Positions 17,005-26,099 of a stretch of DNA of 64,000 bases are shown here, in pieces. The stretch is from assembly GCA_944324455.1 (NCBI GenBank), contig CALUWJ010000004.1:1-64000 (forward strand), read 5' to 3'. A program made the translations under genes and the position numbers. The stretch is from Candidatus Gastranaerophilales bacterium (GTDB lineage Bacteria; Cyanobacteriota; Vampirovibrionia; Gastranaerophilales; Gastranaerophilaceae). The notes under the pieces are model-generated. The model was not told the DNA's origin. It did not search any database and saw only the letters and a list, made by a program, of their open reading frames with translations. The first letter of the stretch is position 1. Every line of letters begins with the position of its first letter.

Positions 17005-17826
17005 ATGTCTAAGCAAGTATTAGTATTATTAGCGATTTTATCATATATTTTATTCAGGGCATTTTTTATAGAGCCAAATTCTTTGGTTGTAACAAACTAT
17101 AAAATTGAAAATAGGGATTTATCCGGAATAAGAGTTGCTTTTTTAAGTGATTTGCATTTAAAAAAAAGAGATTACAACAGGCTTAATAAAATTGCAATTA
17201 TGACAAATAAACAAAGCCCTGATGTTATTATTCTTGGGGGAGATTTTTTAAATGAGCAAAATTATAAAAAAGCCATGAACCCTACTTTAATTGCTCAAAA
17301 ATTATCAATGTTGAATATTCCTGTTTATGGTGTATTGGGTCAGCAGGATTGGATGACGGATGGTGAAAAAATATCTGAAGCGCTAAGTGCAGGCGGAGTT
17401 ACAATTCTTGAAAATTCAAGCAGAAGAACTGTAATTAAAGGGCGATATGTTGATATAATCGGGCTTGCTGATATTACTGCAAGGGGCATGGATATTGAAA
17501 GAGCATTTTATCGAACAATGCGTCCAAGAATATTAATAACACATAATCCTGATGTTTATTATGATATTATGGAGGATGTGGATTTGATTTTAGCGGGGCA
17601 CACCCATGGCGGACAATTTATTTTGCCTTTTACGCCGCCTTTATTTGTGCCATCTAAGTTTGGTGTTGAATTTGCAAGTGGATTAATAAATACAAGAAGT
17701 AATAAAATGATAATTTCAAAAGGTATAGGTACAAGTGTTTTACCTCTCAGATTAAATTGTAAACCTGAAATTGTTATTGTTGATTTTGTTCCTGTTGGTT
17801 CAATAATTGATAACAGAAGAAAATAA
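17005..17826 (+). CDS. Membrane-anchored calcineurin-like phosphoesterase (YkuE type)
   Basis: A 273-aa metallophosphoesterase with an N-terminal membrane anchor (about 3-22). Metal-site motifs: FLSDLHL, ILGGDFL, ITHNPD and LAGHTHGGQ. The block that is usually GNHE/D reads GQQDW here, so the conserved Asn and His are both replaced by Gln. This family hydrolyses UDP-sugar lipids, phosphodiesters or similar; substrate not predictable. The substitution could lower activity or change metal use. Confidence 0.85.
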   Translation: MSKQVLVLLAILSYILFRAFFIEPNSLVVTNYKIENRDLSGIRVAFLSDLHLKKRDYNRLNKIAIMTNKQSPDVIILGGDFLNEQNYKKAMNPTLIAQKLSMLNIPVYGVLGQQDWMTDGEKISEALSAGGVTILENSSRRTVIKGRYVDIIGLADITARGMDIERAFYRTMRPRILITHNPDVYYDIMEDVDLILAGHTHGGQFILPFTPPLFVPSKFGVEFASGLINTRSNKMIISKGIGTSVLPLRLNCKPEIVIVDFVPVGSIIDNRRK

Positions 17827-17892
17827 TTTTTTAAACTGGCTTTTTTGATATAGATTATATTATAATTAAACAGTAATTTATTGGTTGAAAAA

Positions 17893-18342
17893 ATGTATAT
17901 TATTTGGACAATATTTGGTATTTTATTTTTAGTTTGGGATTTAAAAAAAACTAATCCTTATAAATTGGTGTGTGCTTCATCTTGTATGTTTTGCGCAATA
18001 TATGCTTATAAAATGCCTCAGGATTTAATATTTCAGCCGATTGTATTTTTAGGACTTTTTTTGGTATTTATGATATTAATAAAAACTATATTTAAAAAAG
18101 AACTAAAAGAAAATTTAAAAGAAAAAAAATTAAAAGAATACATAGGTAAAACTGCAATAGTTAAAAAAGATATAGGTAAAACTTTATCTATTGACGGGTT
18201 AGGACAAATAAAATTCAATAATGAATTATGGAGTGCAAAAAGCGTTGATGATAAAGAAATAAAAGCAGGTGCAAGCGTTGAAATTGTTTCAAAAGAAAAT
18301 AAAATTATGAATGTTAAGGTAATAAACAATGCAAAAAATTAA
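17893..18342 (+). CDS. NfeD-like membrane protein
   Basis: A 149-aa protein with two to three membrane helices (about 2-70) and a C-terminal OB-fold-like domain (about 85-145; KEYIGKTAIVKKDIGKTLSID, then GASVEIVSKEN). This is the short NfeD layout. The ATG at 17893 is preferred to a TTG 12 nt upstream because the protein then begins directly with the first helix. NfeD proteins usually partner SPFH/flotillin proteins in membrane quality control, but none is adjacent. The stop overlaps the response regulator start by 14 nt. Confidence 0.75.
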   Translation: MYIIWTIFGILFLVWDLKKTNPYKLVCASSCMFCAIYAYKMPQDLIFQPIVFLGLFLVFMILIKTIFKKELKENLKEKKLKEYIGKTAIVKKDIGKTLSIDGLGQIKFNNELWSAKSVDDKEIKAGASVEIVSKENKIMNVKVINNAKN

Positions 18343-19045
18343 TAAAAGACTTTTAATTGTGGATGATGATAAGCAAATTAGAGAGCTTTTGGCTTTTGAT
18401 ATTGCGCAAAGCGGTTATATAGTTGATACTGCTCTGGATGGACAAGAGGGACTTCAAAAAGCCCTTGAAAATAACTATGATTTAATTTTATTAGACGTTA
18501 TGATGCCAAAAATGAACGGTTATGATGTTTGCAAAAATATCAGAATTGCAAAACCGGATATTCCGATTTTATTGTTAACTGCCAAAGGAACAATTGAAGA
18601 TAAAACTCAAGGGTTTGATTGCGGTGCTGATGATTATTTAATTAAACCTTTTGAAATTCAAGAGGTGTTATTGAGAATTAGAGCATTATTAAGACGTGGT
18701 GAAAATAATCAAAAACAAAATACAAAAGAAGTTCTAAGAGCAGGTGATATTGAAATTTTACCTGATAGCTTAGAAGCTTTAATTTTAGATAAAAAAGTGA
18801 AATTAACACCAACCGAGTTTGAAATTTTATATTGCATGATGCAGCATATAAATTCCCCTGTTACTTTAGCTACATTATTAGATGAAGTTTGGGGATATGG
18901 AAGCGATGAAGATGTCAGAATGGTGAGAGTTCATGTGGGCGGTTTAAGGCAAAAAATTGAACAAAATACAAGAAATCCAAAATATCTTCACACGGTTGTA
19001 AATGTAGGTTATAAATTAACTCCTTTTGGTTCTTTTGAGGAATAA
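18329..19045 (+). CDS. OmpR/RpaB-like response regulator
   Basis: A 238-aa two-component regulator with a receiver domain (about 6-118) and a winged-helix DNA-binding domain (about 135-235). Acceptor Asp56 lies in ILLDVMMPKMNGYDV, acidic pocket VDDD at 11-14 and Lys106 in DDYLIKPFE. The effector ends RMVRVHVGGLRQKIE...VGYKL, the OmpR/PhoB type resembling cyanobacterial RpaB. It is followed 1 nt later by a histidine kinase, its likely partner. Confidence 0.9.
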   Translation: MQKINKRLLIVDDDKQIRELLAFDIAQSGYIVDTALDGQEGLQKALENNYDLILLDVMMPKMNGYDVCKNIRIAKPDIPILLLTAKGTIEDKTQGFDCGADDYLIKPFEIQEVLLRIRALLRRGENNQKQNTKEVLRAGDIEILPDSLEALILDKKVKLTPTEFEILYCMMQHINSPVTLATLLDEVWGYGSDEDVRMVRVHVGGLRQKIEQNTRNPKYLHTVVNVGYKLTPFGSFEE

Positions 19046-19046
19046 A

Positions 19047-20687
19047 ATGAAACCTTTAAAAATTGTCGAACAAATTATAATAGTATTAGTTTTGGCGGTT
19101 TTAATTCCGATAATTACAATCGGGATTATTATCTCTAATGTTTCACAGCAAAGCGTGCGCTCAGAGCTTGCAAATAATGCTTCTTTAATGGCGCATTTTG
19201 TTGGTGATGCTATTGAAGAATATATTTATTTAAGTCAAGCTCAATTAAATCAAATGGCATCAGGGTTTAATTATATTCCTGATTCAATGTCTAAAGTTCA
19301 ATATTTTAACGAAATTGAAGCTAAAACAAAATTATTTAAAAATCTTGATATTATTGATAAAAATAAAATTCCAAATCAAAAATATGATGTTGAAAATGGT
19401 TTATTAACATTAATTTCTCCTATTGATATAGAAAAGAAATATTATTTAACCGCACAAATCAATATAGATATTTTTAATTCTCTTTTAGGAAAAGAAAATA
19501 TCAAAGGAAGAAATATTTTTATCTTTGATTATAAAACTAAAGAACTAATTGTAACTAATGCTAATGATTACCATGCAGATAATATTTTGACCGGTTTTAA
19601 TATTGATACTGTTGAAGATGTTGGGTTTTTTGGCAAAAAAAATACGCCAAAAGTGTTTTATAAAATAGATAATCCTACTTGGGTTGTTGTTGTTGATACT
19701 ACTCAAAAAGTTACAGCTAAAACAATCAATAAAGCTCGTTATAGAATTATAGCCTCTCTTAGTATTGCAGCGCTATCAATTATAATCATAGTAAGTTTAT
19801 ATACATATTATCTTTATATAAATATAAGACAACTGTTTAAAGGTATAACGGCTATTTCAAAAGGTAATTATGATAAAAAAATTCATTTAATTAAAAGTTT
19901 ATTTACTCCTTATGAAACAATTTTTATTGCAAAAGAATTTAATTATATGGCAAATAAAATTAAGGTTTCATATAAAGATTTAAAAGAAAAAAATAAAGAA
20001 TTGCAAAAGTTGAATGAATTTAGAGAAAATCTTGTAAATGCTACAAGCCATGAGTTTAGAACACCTCTAACAAGTATAATAGGTTATACCTCAAGACTTT
20101 TAAGACATGATATTAAAGTTGACGAGCAAACAAGAATTAAATCCTTGCAGATTATAAAACAGCAAGCTCAAAGATTATCGGGCATGGTTGAAGATTTGCT
20201 TGTTATTCCCGAATTAGAAAGTTATAGTTTAAAATTTAATATACAAGAAGTGGATTTAGCCGATTCAATTTCAAGGGCATTGGAATATTTAAATAATCAA
20301 GAAATTGAATTTAGGGTTGATATAGCAAGAGATTTAAATTATGTTTATGCTGATGATTATAGATTAGAGCAAATTATAATCAACCTTGTAGATAATGCTA
20401 TGAAATATTCTCTTGACAAAGCTCCCGTTAAAATCAAGGCATATAATCAAGAAATGACCCCTATTGTTGAAATAACCAATAAATGTGAAAAAATTTCACC
20501 TGAAATTAAAGAAAAATTATTTGAAAAATTCATAAGAGTGGATTCAAATTTAACAAGAACAACAAGGGGCACAGGGCTTGGTTTATATATCGTTAAAGGA
20601 TTAGCGCAAGCCATGAAAATCGATATTAATCTTGATGTTGATGATGAATTTAAGATTACTTTAAAATTTAATGATTATGTTAGATGA
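19047..20687 (+). CDS. Sensor histidine kinase
   Basis: A 546-aa transmembrane kinase. The ATG at 19047 follows a GAGG ribosome site inside the preceding gene and is better than an upstream TTG. TM1 is about 6-31, then an extracytoplasmic sensor domain of roughly 200 residues, TM2 about 234-258, HAMP-like linker, phospho-acceptor His335 in NATSHEFRTPLTS, and an ATPase domain ending in RGTGLGLYIVKGL. It is placed directly after the response regulator and its end overlaps tadA by 17 nt. Confidence 0.9.
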   Translation: MKPLKIVEQIIIVLVLAVLIPIITIGIIISNVSQQSVRSELANNASLMAHFVGDAIEEYIYLSQAQLNQMASGFNYIPDSMSKVQYFNEIEAKTKLFKNLDIIDKNKIPNQKYDVENGLLTLISPIDIEKKYYLTAQINIDIFNSLLGKENIKGRNIFIFDYKTKELIVTNANDYHADNILTGFNIDTVEDVGFFGKKNTPKVFYKIDNPTWVVVVDTTQKVTAKTINKARYRIIASLSIAALSIIIIVSLYTYYLYINIRQLFKGITAISKGNYDKKIHLIKSLFTPYETIFIAKEFNYMANKIKVSYKDLKEKNKELQKLNEFRENLVNATSHEFRTPLTSIIGYTSRLLRHDIKVDEQTRIKSLQIIKQQAQRLSGMVEDLLVIPELESYSLKFNIQEVDLADSISRALEYLNNQEIEFRVDIARDLNYVYADDYRLEQIIINLVDNAMKYSLDKAPVKIKAYNQEMTPIVEITNKCEKISPEIKEKLFEKFIRVDSNLTRTTRGTGLGLYIVKGLAQAMKIDINLDVDDEFKITLKFNDYVR

Positions 20688-21108
20688 TTTTATTATTGAA
20701 GCAATAAAAGAAGCGAAAAAAGTAAAAACAGATATTCCTGTGTGTGCAATTATAGTAAAAGATAATAAAATAATTGCAAAGGAAACAAATAAAAAAGAAT
20801 TGTTGAATAAAACAACCTATCATGCTGAAATTCTTGCTATCAATAAAGCAAATGAAGTTTTAAATTCTTGGCGATTAGCTGATTGCGAGATGTATGTTAC
20901 ATTGGAGCCTTGTCCAATGTGTATGTGGGCAATTTTAAACTCAAGAATTAAAAGGCTTTATTTTGGCTCTTATGATATAAAATATGGTGCAGCGCAAAGC
21001 GTTGTTAAATTGCCTCAAATTGCCAATTCGAAAATTGAGATTTATGGCGGAATTAAAGAAAAAGAATGTAATGAAATTTTAAAAAAATATTTTGGTGAAT
21101 TAAGATGA
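20671..21108 (+). CDS. tadA: Nucleoside/tRNA adenosine deaminase (TadA-like)
   Basis: A 145-aa zinc deaminase. His51 and Glu53 lie in YHAEILAI, and the zinc Cys81 and Cys84 in TLEPCPMCMWAIL. By length and the NSWRLADCEMYVTLEP stretch this is TadA, which makes inosine at the wobble base of tRNA-Arg(ACG); free guanine or cytosine deaminases are less likely alternatives. ATG codons at 20671 and 20677 are both possible starts. The stop overlaps the next gene by 4 nt. Confidence 0.85.
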   Translation: MIMLDDFIIEAIKEAKKVKTDIPVCAIIVKDNKIIAKETNKKELLNKTTYHAEILAINKANEVLNSWRLADCEMYVTLEPCPMCMWAILNSRIKRLYFGSYDIKYGAAQSVVKLPQIANSKIEIYGGIKEKECNEILKKYFGELR

Positions 21109-21836
21109 AAGAAATGCTTGATAAATTGGTTAGAAAATATGAAACCAAGGATTTTATTAAAAATGACCCTATAAAATTTCCCCATAGATATAAAAATAAA
21201 AATGATATTGAAATAGCTGCTTTCATTTCTTCTTTGTTTGCTTTTGGTAAAAGAGAATTGTTTATAAAAAAGCTTGAATATCTTTTTTCTTTATTTGATA
21301 GTCCTTATGAATTAATTTTAAATTATAAAAAAGCTTCAATAGATGATTTTATTTATAGATTTATAAAAAGTGTTGATTTATTAGAGCTTTTGAGGCTTTT
21401 AAATAAACTATATGTAATAGATAAGTCATCTTTAGAAGAATTATTTTATGAAAAGAAAGATAGATTTAAAAGAGTGGTTGATTATTTTTATTCTAATTCA
21501 AATTGTCCTGATAACTTGGGTTTTTGTTTTTTGTTTGCAAAGCCCGAAAATAAATCAGCACTAAAAAGAATAAACATGTTCTTAAGATGGATGGTAAGAG
21601 ATGGCGAGGTTGATTTGGGTTTGTGGAAGGGGATTAAAAAAGACGAGCTTTTAATTCCTCTTGATACCCATGTGGCTCGGATTTCAAGAGAATTTGGATT
21701 ATTAAAAAGAAAACAAAATGATTTTAGAGCAGTTATTGAATTGAGTGAAAAATTAAAAGAATTTGATGAAAAAGACCCTGCAAAATATGATTTTGCGCTT
21801 TTTGGTTTAGGAATAGAGCGAAGTTTAAAGAGTTAA
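21105..21836 (+). CDS. TIGR02757 (DUF2400) family protein
   Basis: A 243-aa protein recognisable by EIAAFISSLFAFGKRELF near 40, FLRWMVRDGEVDLGLWKG near 163, PLDTHVARISREFGL near 188 and KYDFALFGLGIE at the end. The family is widespread; its fold is thought related to HhH DNA glycosylases, but the biochemical role is not established. It overlaps tadA by 4 nt and converges on yraN with a 12-nt overlap. Confidence 0.85.
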   Translation: MKEMLDKLVRKYETKDFIKNDPIKFPHRYKNKNDIEIAAFISSLFAFGKRELFIKKLEYLFSLFDSPYELILNYKKASIDDFIYRFIKSVDLLELLRLLNKLYVIDKSSLEELFYEKKDRFKRVVDYFYSNSNCPDNLGFCFLFAKPENKSALKRINMFLRWMVRDGEVDLGLWKGIKKDELLIPLDTHVARISREFGLLKRKQNDFRAVIELSEKLKEFDEKDPAKYDFALFGLGIERSLKS

Positions 21837-22184
21837 ATTTTCTATATAGGTTATGTTTGGCTCATTTTCTTTATTTAAAACAATTCCGATAGCGTCAATT
21901 TGATATTTTTTTGTTTTTTTAGATACATTTTGTATGTAGTATAGCGCGCATTTATAGATTGATTTTAATTTATTTTGATTAATGGCTTCTAATGGTTCAC
22001 CAAAGAAATTTTGTGTTCTTGTTTTTACCTCAATAAAATGTATAGTATCAGCTTTTTTTGCTATAATATCAATTTCAGCTAAGCGTGAATAGCGGTAATT
22101 TAGCTCTAAAATTTCAAATCCTTTTTTTATTAAGAAATTTTTTGCTAATTGCTCGCCATATTTGCCAATCGTTTTATTTGTCAT
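21825..22184 (-). CDS. YraN/UPF0102 nuclease-like protein
   Basis: A 119-aa member of UPF0102, related to restriction-type and Holliday-junction nucleases. GKYGEQLAKNFLIKKGFEIL opens it; EIDIIAKK and FIEVKTRTQNFFG supply the Asp/Glu-Lys core. The ATG at 22184 is chosen over an upstream TTG because the family starts with this helix. It is divergent from gatA and convergent with the DUF2400 gene. Confidence 0.85.
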   Translation of the reverse strand: MTNKTIGKYGEQLAKNFLIKKGFEILELNYRYSRLAEIDIIAKKADTIHFIEVKTRTQNFFGEPLEAINQNKLKSIYKCALYYIQNVSKKTKKYQIDAIGIVLNKENEPNITYIENLTL

Positions 22185-22228
22185 AAAATAATTGTAAGAC
22201 AAATATTTTTATAATGGAGTAAATTTTA

Positions 22229-23689
22229 ATGGAATTACTTAAAAAGACAGCAGTTGAACAACATAAAGCACTTATTAATAAAGAAGTAAGCGCTCTTGAA
22301 TTAACAAAAGCTTCAATTGAAAGAATTGAAAAATTGGATGAAAAATTGGGCGCATTTAATTCTACAACTTTTGATGAAGCAATTGAAACAGCTAAAAAAG
22401 TTGATGAAAAAATTGCAAGAAATGAAGAAATTCCATTTTTAGCGGGTATTCCAACAGCCTTAAAAGATAATATGAATATGACAGGTTCAAAAACTACCTG
22501 CTCATCAAAAATTTTAGAAAATTTTGTATCACCTTATGATGCAACAATAACAACAAAATTAAAAGAAAATCTTGTTCCTATTTTAGGAAAAGCAAATCTT
22601 GATGAATTTGCCATGGGTTCAAGTAATGAAAATTCAGCATTTAAAATTGTTAGAAATCCATATAATTTTAATAAAGTCCCCGGAGGTTCTTCAGGCGGTT
22701 CTGCTGCAAGCGTTAGTTCTAGTGAAGTAACTTTATCTTTGGGTTCTGATACAGGCGGTTCAATTCGTTTACCTGCTTCATTTTGTGGTATTACAGGTTT
22801 TAAACCGACTTATGGCAGAGTATCTCGTTATGGGTTAGTTGCTTTTGCTTCTTCACTGGATCAAATTGGTCCTTTTGGAAGAAGTATTGAAGATGTTACA
22901 CACCTATATGAAGCAATTGCAGGTTATGATGTTAAAGATTCAACATCTCTAAAATTGGAAGTTGGAAATATTTCAGCTAATCTTAAAAAAGATATTAAAG
23001 GTTTAAAAGTTGGCGTTATTAAGGAATTAATGGCTGATGGTATCGCTGATGATGTTAAAGCAAGCATAGAAAATGCTATTAAAACTTATGAAAAATTAGG
23101 AGCTGAAATAAAAGAAATTTCACTTCCATTATTAAAACACTCAATTGGTGTTTATTATATCGTTGCAACAGCAGAAGCAAGTTCTAACTTAGCACGCTTT
23201 GACGGCGTTAGATATGGTTATAGAGCACAAAATTGCGAAAATCTTTTAGATATGTATTGTAAAACAAGAGCGCAAGGCTTTGGTCCTGAAGTAAAAAGAA
23301 GAATAATGCTTGGAACTTATGCATTGTCAAGCGGTTATTATGATGCATATTATAAAAAAGCGCAACAATTAAGAAGATTAATTGCAAATGACTTTAATAA
23401 AGCATTTGAAAGTGTTGATATTTTAGTATCTCCAACTTGCCCAACAACTGCTTTTGATCTAAATTCAAAGGCAAATAATCCTCTTGAAATGTATTTAACA
23501 GATATTGCTACAATTTCATCTAACTTGGTGGGCGCTCCTGCGCTATCTATGCCTTGCGGGTTTGATAAAGAAAATATGCCGATTGGTTTACAAATTATAG
23601 CAAAAAATCTTGATGAAATGACTCTGTTACAAAGTGCATACGCACTAGAACAAGAGCTTGGCGTATATAATCAAAGACCTAATATATAA
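22229..23689 (+). CDS. gatA: Glu-tRNA(Gln) amidotransferase subunit A
   Basis: A 486-aa amidase-signature enzyme. The catalytic triad is visible: Lys79 in PTALKDNMN, cis-Ser154 in GGSSGGSAAS and nucleophile Ser178 in SDTGGSIRLPAS. GatA supplies ammonia for transamidation of misacylated Glu-tRNA(Gln), so this organism probably lacks or bypasses GlnRS. gatB and gatC are not in the window. Confidence 0.95.
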   Translation: MELLKKTAVEQHKALINKEVSALELTKASIERIEKLDEKLGAFNSTTFDEAIETAKKVDEKIARNEEIPFLAGIPTALKDNMNMTGSKTTCSSKILENFVSPYDATITTKLKENLVPILGKANLDEFAMGSSNENSAFKIVRNPYNFNKVPGGSSGGSAASVSSSEVTLSLGSDTGGSIRLPASFCGITGFKPTYGRVSRYGLVAFASSLDQIGPFGRSIEDVTHLYEAIAGYDVKDSTSLKLEVGNISANLKKDIKGLKVGVIKELMADGIADDVKASIENAIKTYEKLGAEIKEISLPLLKHSIGVYYIVATAEASSNLARFDGVRYGYRAQNCENLLDMYCKTRAQGFGPEVKRRIMLGTYALSSGYYDAYYKKAQQLRRLIANDFNKAFESVDILVSPTCPTTAFDLNSKANNPLEMYLTDIATISSNLVGAPALSMPCGFDKENMPIGLQIIAKNLDEMTLLQSAYALEQELGVYNQRPNI

Positions 23690-23710
23690 AAATAAAATTT
23701 AAATAATATT

Positions 23711-23768
23711 AAAAATTCTTCAAAAATTTTGTAAAATTTAAGCAATTTTTTTGGAGAATTTTTTTTTA
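23711..23768 (+). terminator. Probable gatA terminator
   Basis: An 11-bp stem with one G-T pair (23711-23721 with 23753-23763) encloses a 31-nt loop and is followed by a run of T. It lies between gatA and the next gene, which has its own strong ribosome site. Confidence 0.45.
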
Positions 23769-23793
23769 TTAAATATATAGGGGGAATTGTATT

Positions 23794-24723
23794 ATGACAC
23801 ACACGAATAATTTGTTTAGAATTGAAACAAAACAAAAGGCTGCTTTATTTAGAAAAATGATTACTTTTTCAATATTAGCACTTCTTTTTATGAGTTTTGT
23901 TTATATGATATATTGGGTTGGAGTAATGTCTGATGATACAATCATAGATTACACAGGACATCTTTTTACTCCGCTTGCAAGTTTTCTTTTTCCTTATGAT
24001 GATACTCTTTATATTTATCGAAATACAAGTATGGTTTTATTTTCTTTAATTTTTCCCATGATGTTAATGTATTATTTGATAGATAAAACAGAATCAAAAC
24101 TATTAAAAGAAAATAGAGAATTTATTGAAAGACAGGAAAAAAATAAACTAAAATTAGAAGAAAAAAATCGATTAAGAGAATTTGATATTATTAAGACGTA
24201 TTCAATTTGTCTTTCATTAAATTATAAAAATTCAAACATTAAGCCTGAAACTAAAAAATGTTTAAATAATGCAGTTTTTCAAAAATTGAAAGCAGCGCTA
24301 AATTCGCTAAATAAAAATATAAGAATTTCTATAAATGATGTAATGGTAATTGCTTCAGAAAATTTTGAAGATTACGATAGGGTTTATGGGGTATTATTGA
24401 AAACATTAGCAAAAATTCAAAAAATATTAAATGAAAAGCATAATTTTAATTTAATTCCAAGTATTACCACAGACGCTTATCAAAATAATGATTTAATGAA
24501 TTTATCTGATATTCAAAAAAGACATTATGAAATTCAAAATTTCAAAATGGAAAATAGAGCCCTAACAAGCGCATTATTTAGAAAAAAATATCAACATTTA
24601 AAACATAATAAATTTGCAGGTATCCCGATTGGTGAATATATATCATCAGATAAAAATTCAAATGAAACCTATGAATTAAATGTTGTATTTAAGGATTTAT
24701 CAAAAATATTAGCAAGTCTTTAG
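23794..24723 (+). CDS. Membrane protein of unknown function
   Basis: A 309-aa protein I do not recognise. TM1 is about 22-43 and TM2 about 83-101, followed by a charged coiled-coil stretch (about 104-135, LLKENREFIERQEKNKLKLE) and a mixed cytoplasmic domain (about 140-309). The segment SENFEDYDRVYGVLLKTL vaguely recalls nucleotide-cyclase folds, but no metal or substrate motifs are present. A GGGGGA ribosome site precedes the ATG. It ends inside a perfect hairpin shared with the convergent small gene. Confidence 0.6.
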   Translation: MTHTNNLFRIETKQKAALFRKMITFSILALLFMSFVYMIYWVGVMSDDTIIDYTGHLFTPLASFLFPYDDTLYIYRNTSMVLFSLIFPMMLMYYLIDKTESKLLKENREFIERQEKNKLKLEEKNRLREFDIIKTYSICLSLNYKNSNIKPETKKCLNNAVFQKLKAALNSLNKNIRISINDVMVIASENFEDYDRVYGVLLKTLAKIQKILNEKHNFNLIPSITTDAYQNNDLMNLSDIQKRHYEIQNFKMENRALTSALFRKKYQHLKHNKFAGIPIGEYISSDKNSNETYELNVVFKDLSKILASL

Positions 24724-24741
24724 TTAAGACTTGCTAATATT
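24705..24741. terminator. Perfect 16-bp hairpin over two convergent stop codons
   Basis: 24705-24720 pairs perfectly with 24726-24741 around the 5-nt loop 24721-24725. The TAG of the left gene (24721-24723) and the TAA of the right gene (24726-24724) touch inside or at the edge of the loop, so both C-terminal coding ends form the stem. Probable bidirectional terminator, although the T-tract is weak. Confidence 0.6.
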
Positions 24742-24882
24742 ATTATTTGAAATGTAATCACTTAATTTTCTTGCAATTTCTTTGCATTTTTCGCTGTCAG
24801 TCAGCATTATTTTCATATCTTGCAGTTTTTTATCATATGATGACGGCTTTTTTTGATAGTTATCAAAACTATTTTTATCCAT
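24724..24882 (-). CDS. Small 52-aa cytoplasmic protein, unknown
   Basis: A short frame starting at ATG 24882, preceded by an AGAGGTG ribosome site, encoding a charged, helix-prone 52-residue protein (begins MDKNSFDNYQKKPSS, later EKCKEIARKLSDYI). It starts 15 bp after the stop of the TPR gene on the same strand, so it is probably the last gene of that operon. No family recognised. The ribosome site, spacing and shared terminator make it likely to be real despite its size. Confidence 0.6.
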   Translation of the reverse strand: MDKNSFDNYQKKPSSYDKKLQDMKIMLTDSEKCKEIARKLSDYISNNNISKS

Positions 24883-24897
24883 AATACACCTCTAAGG

Positions 24898-26052
24898 TTA
24901 ATTTTTATCTTTAGAGAAAAACTCCATTATTTTATCAATTAAACCCTTGTAGTTTTCTTGTTTTTCTTCTATTACTTTACCATATTCTTCGGCTTTTTGA
25001 AAATTTCCTTCAGAATAATAAAACTCGGCTAATATTTCTTTAGCTTGTTCATCTTTATCGATATCATAAACTTTTTGCCAAAATTCAATAGCAACAAAGC
25101 GTTCTTTATTTAATTGATATAATTTTGCAAGTTCAATTAGGGTTGTTTTATCTTTTGGGTTTTTGTTGTATGCACTTGTAAATTCAACAATTGCTTCATC
25201 GTTTTTTCCTTGAAGTTTATAGCAAAAACCCCAGTTGAAATGAGCTTTAAATTCATCATTTAATTCTTCATAAATTAAAGCTTTCATTTGAAAAGATAGT
25301 GCATCAGCAGAAATTGTTTTATCATATTCTTCAATTTCTTTTAGGGCATTATCAAATTGTTTTGTATTATAAAAATATTGTGCTTTTAAAATATGATAAT
25401 TTCTTTTTTGAATTTTATCTAAATTTTCATAGTTAACTTTGTTTAATAATTCAATAGCATTTTCATTTTGTTCATCTTGAAGAAGAATTTTAATTTTTAA
25501 AAATTCATCATCAACAACTTCAAGAGCGGATTTTAGGTCATTTGCTTTGAAATATAGCTGAGCTAACATATTTTTCATATTTTTGTCATCTTTAAAAATA
25601 GCAAGCCCTTTTCTTGCAATAGATATAGCACTTTCAATGCTATCTTCTTTCATATATAAATCAACAAGTTCAAAATATACATCAAGTTCATCTTCTTTTA
25701 GTTCCAAAATTCTTAAAAATTCATCAATGGATTTTAAATTTTTCTTATCAACTCGATATAGTCTTGCTAATTTTCTTCTTGCTTCAATATTGTCAACATT
25801 AAGCTCTATTGCCTTTTTTGTGTCATTTATTGCGTATTCAAGCTTATTTTGAGCTATATTAACATTTGCTCTGGCGAGATAATAATTGAATTTATCTTCA
25901 AGTTCAAGATATATATCCATAACGCAAGAAAGTGCAACTTCATCAATCGGATTTAGTTTTATGATTTCATTGTATATTTCAAGCGCTTTTTCAAAATTTC
26001 TTTGTTCGTATTCATTTGCCGCATTTTGGTGCAATAATTCTAAATTTGCCAT
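24898..26052 (-). CDS. TPR-repeat protein
   Basis: A 384-aa protein made almost wholly of tandem TPR units (at least eight, about 5-350), e.g. YEQRNFEKALEIYNEIIKLN near 13 and ISIARKGLAIFKDD near 140. It has no signal peptide or enzymatic domain, so it is a probable scaffold. It follows the phosphoesterase gene on the same strand and precedes the 52-aa gene. Confidence 0.8.
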   Translation of the reverse strand: MANLELLHQNAANEYEQRNFEKALEIYNEIIKLNPIDEVALSCVMDIYLELEDKFNYYLARANVNIAQNKLEYAINDTKKAIELNVDNIEARRKLARLYRVDKKNLKSIDEFLRILELKEDELDVYFELVDLYMKEDSIESAISIARKGLAIFKDDKNMKNMLAQLYFKANDLKSALEVVDDEFLKIKILLQDEQNENAIELLNKVNYENLDKIQKRNYHILKAQYFYNTKQFDNALKEIEEYDKTISADALSFQMKALIYEELNDEFKAHFNWGFCYKLQGKNDEAIVEFTSAYNKNPKDKTTLIELAKLYQLNKERFVAIEFWQKVYDIDKDEQAKEILAEFYYSEGNFQKAEEYGKVIEEKQENYKGLIDKIMEFFSKDKN

Positions 26053-26099
26053 TTTTTATCCTTTTTTATTTTATTTTATCATAAATGGTTAGCTTGATT

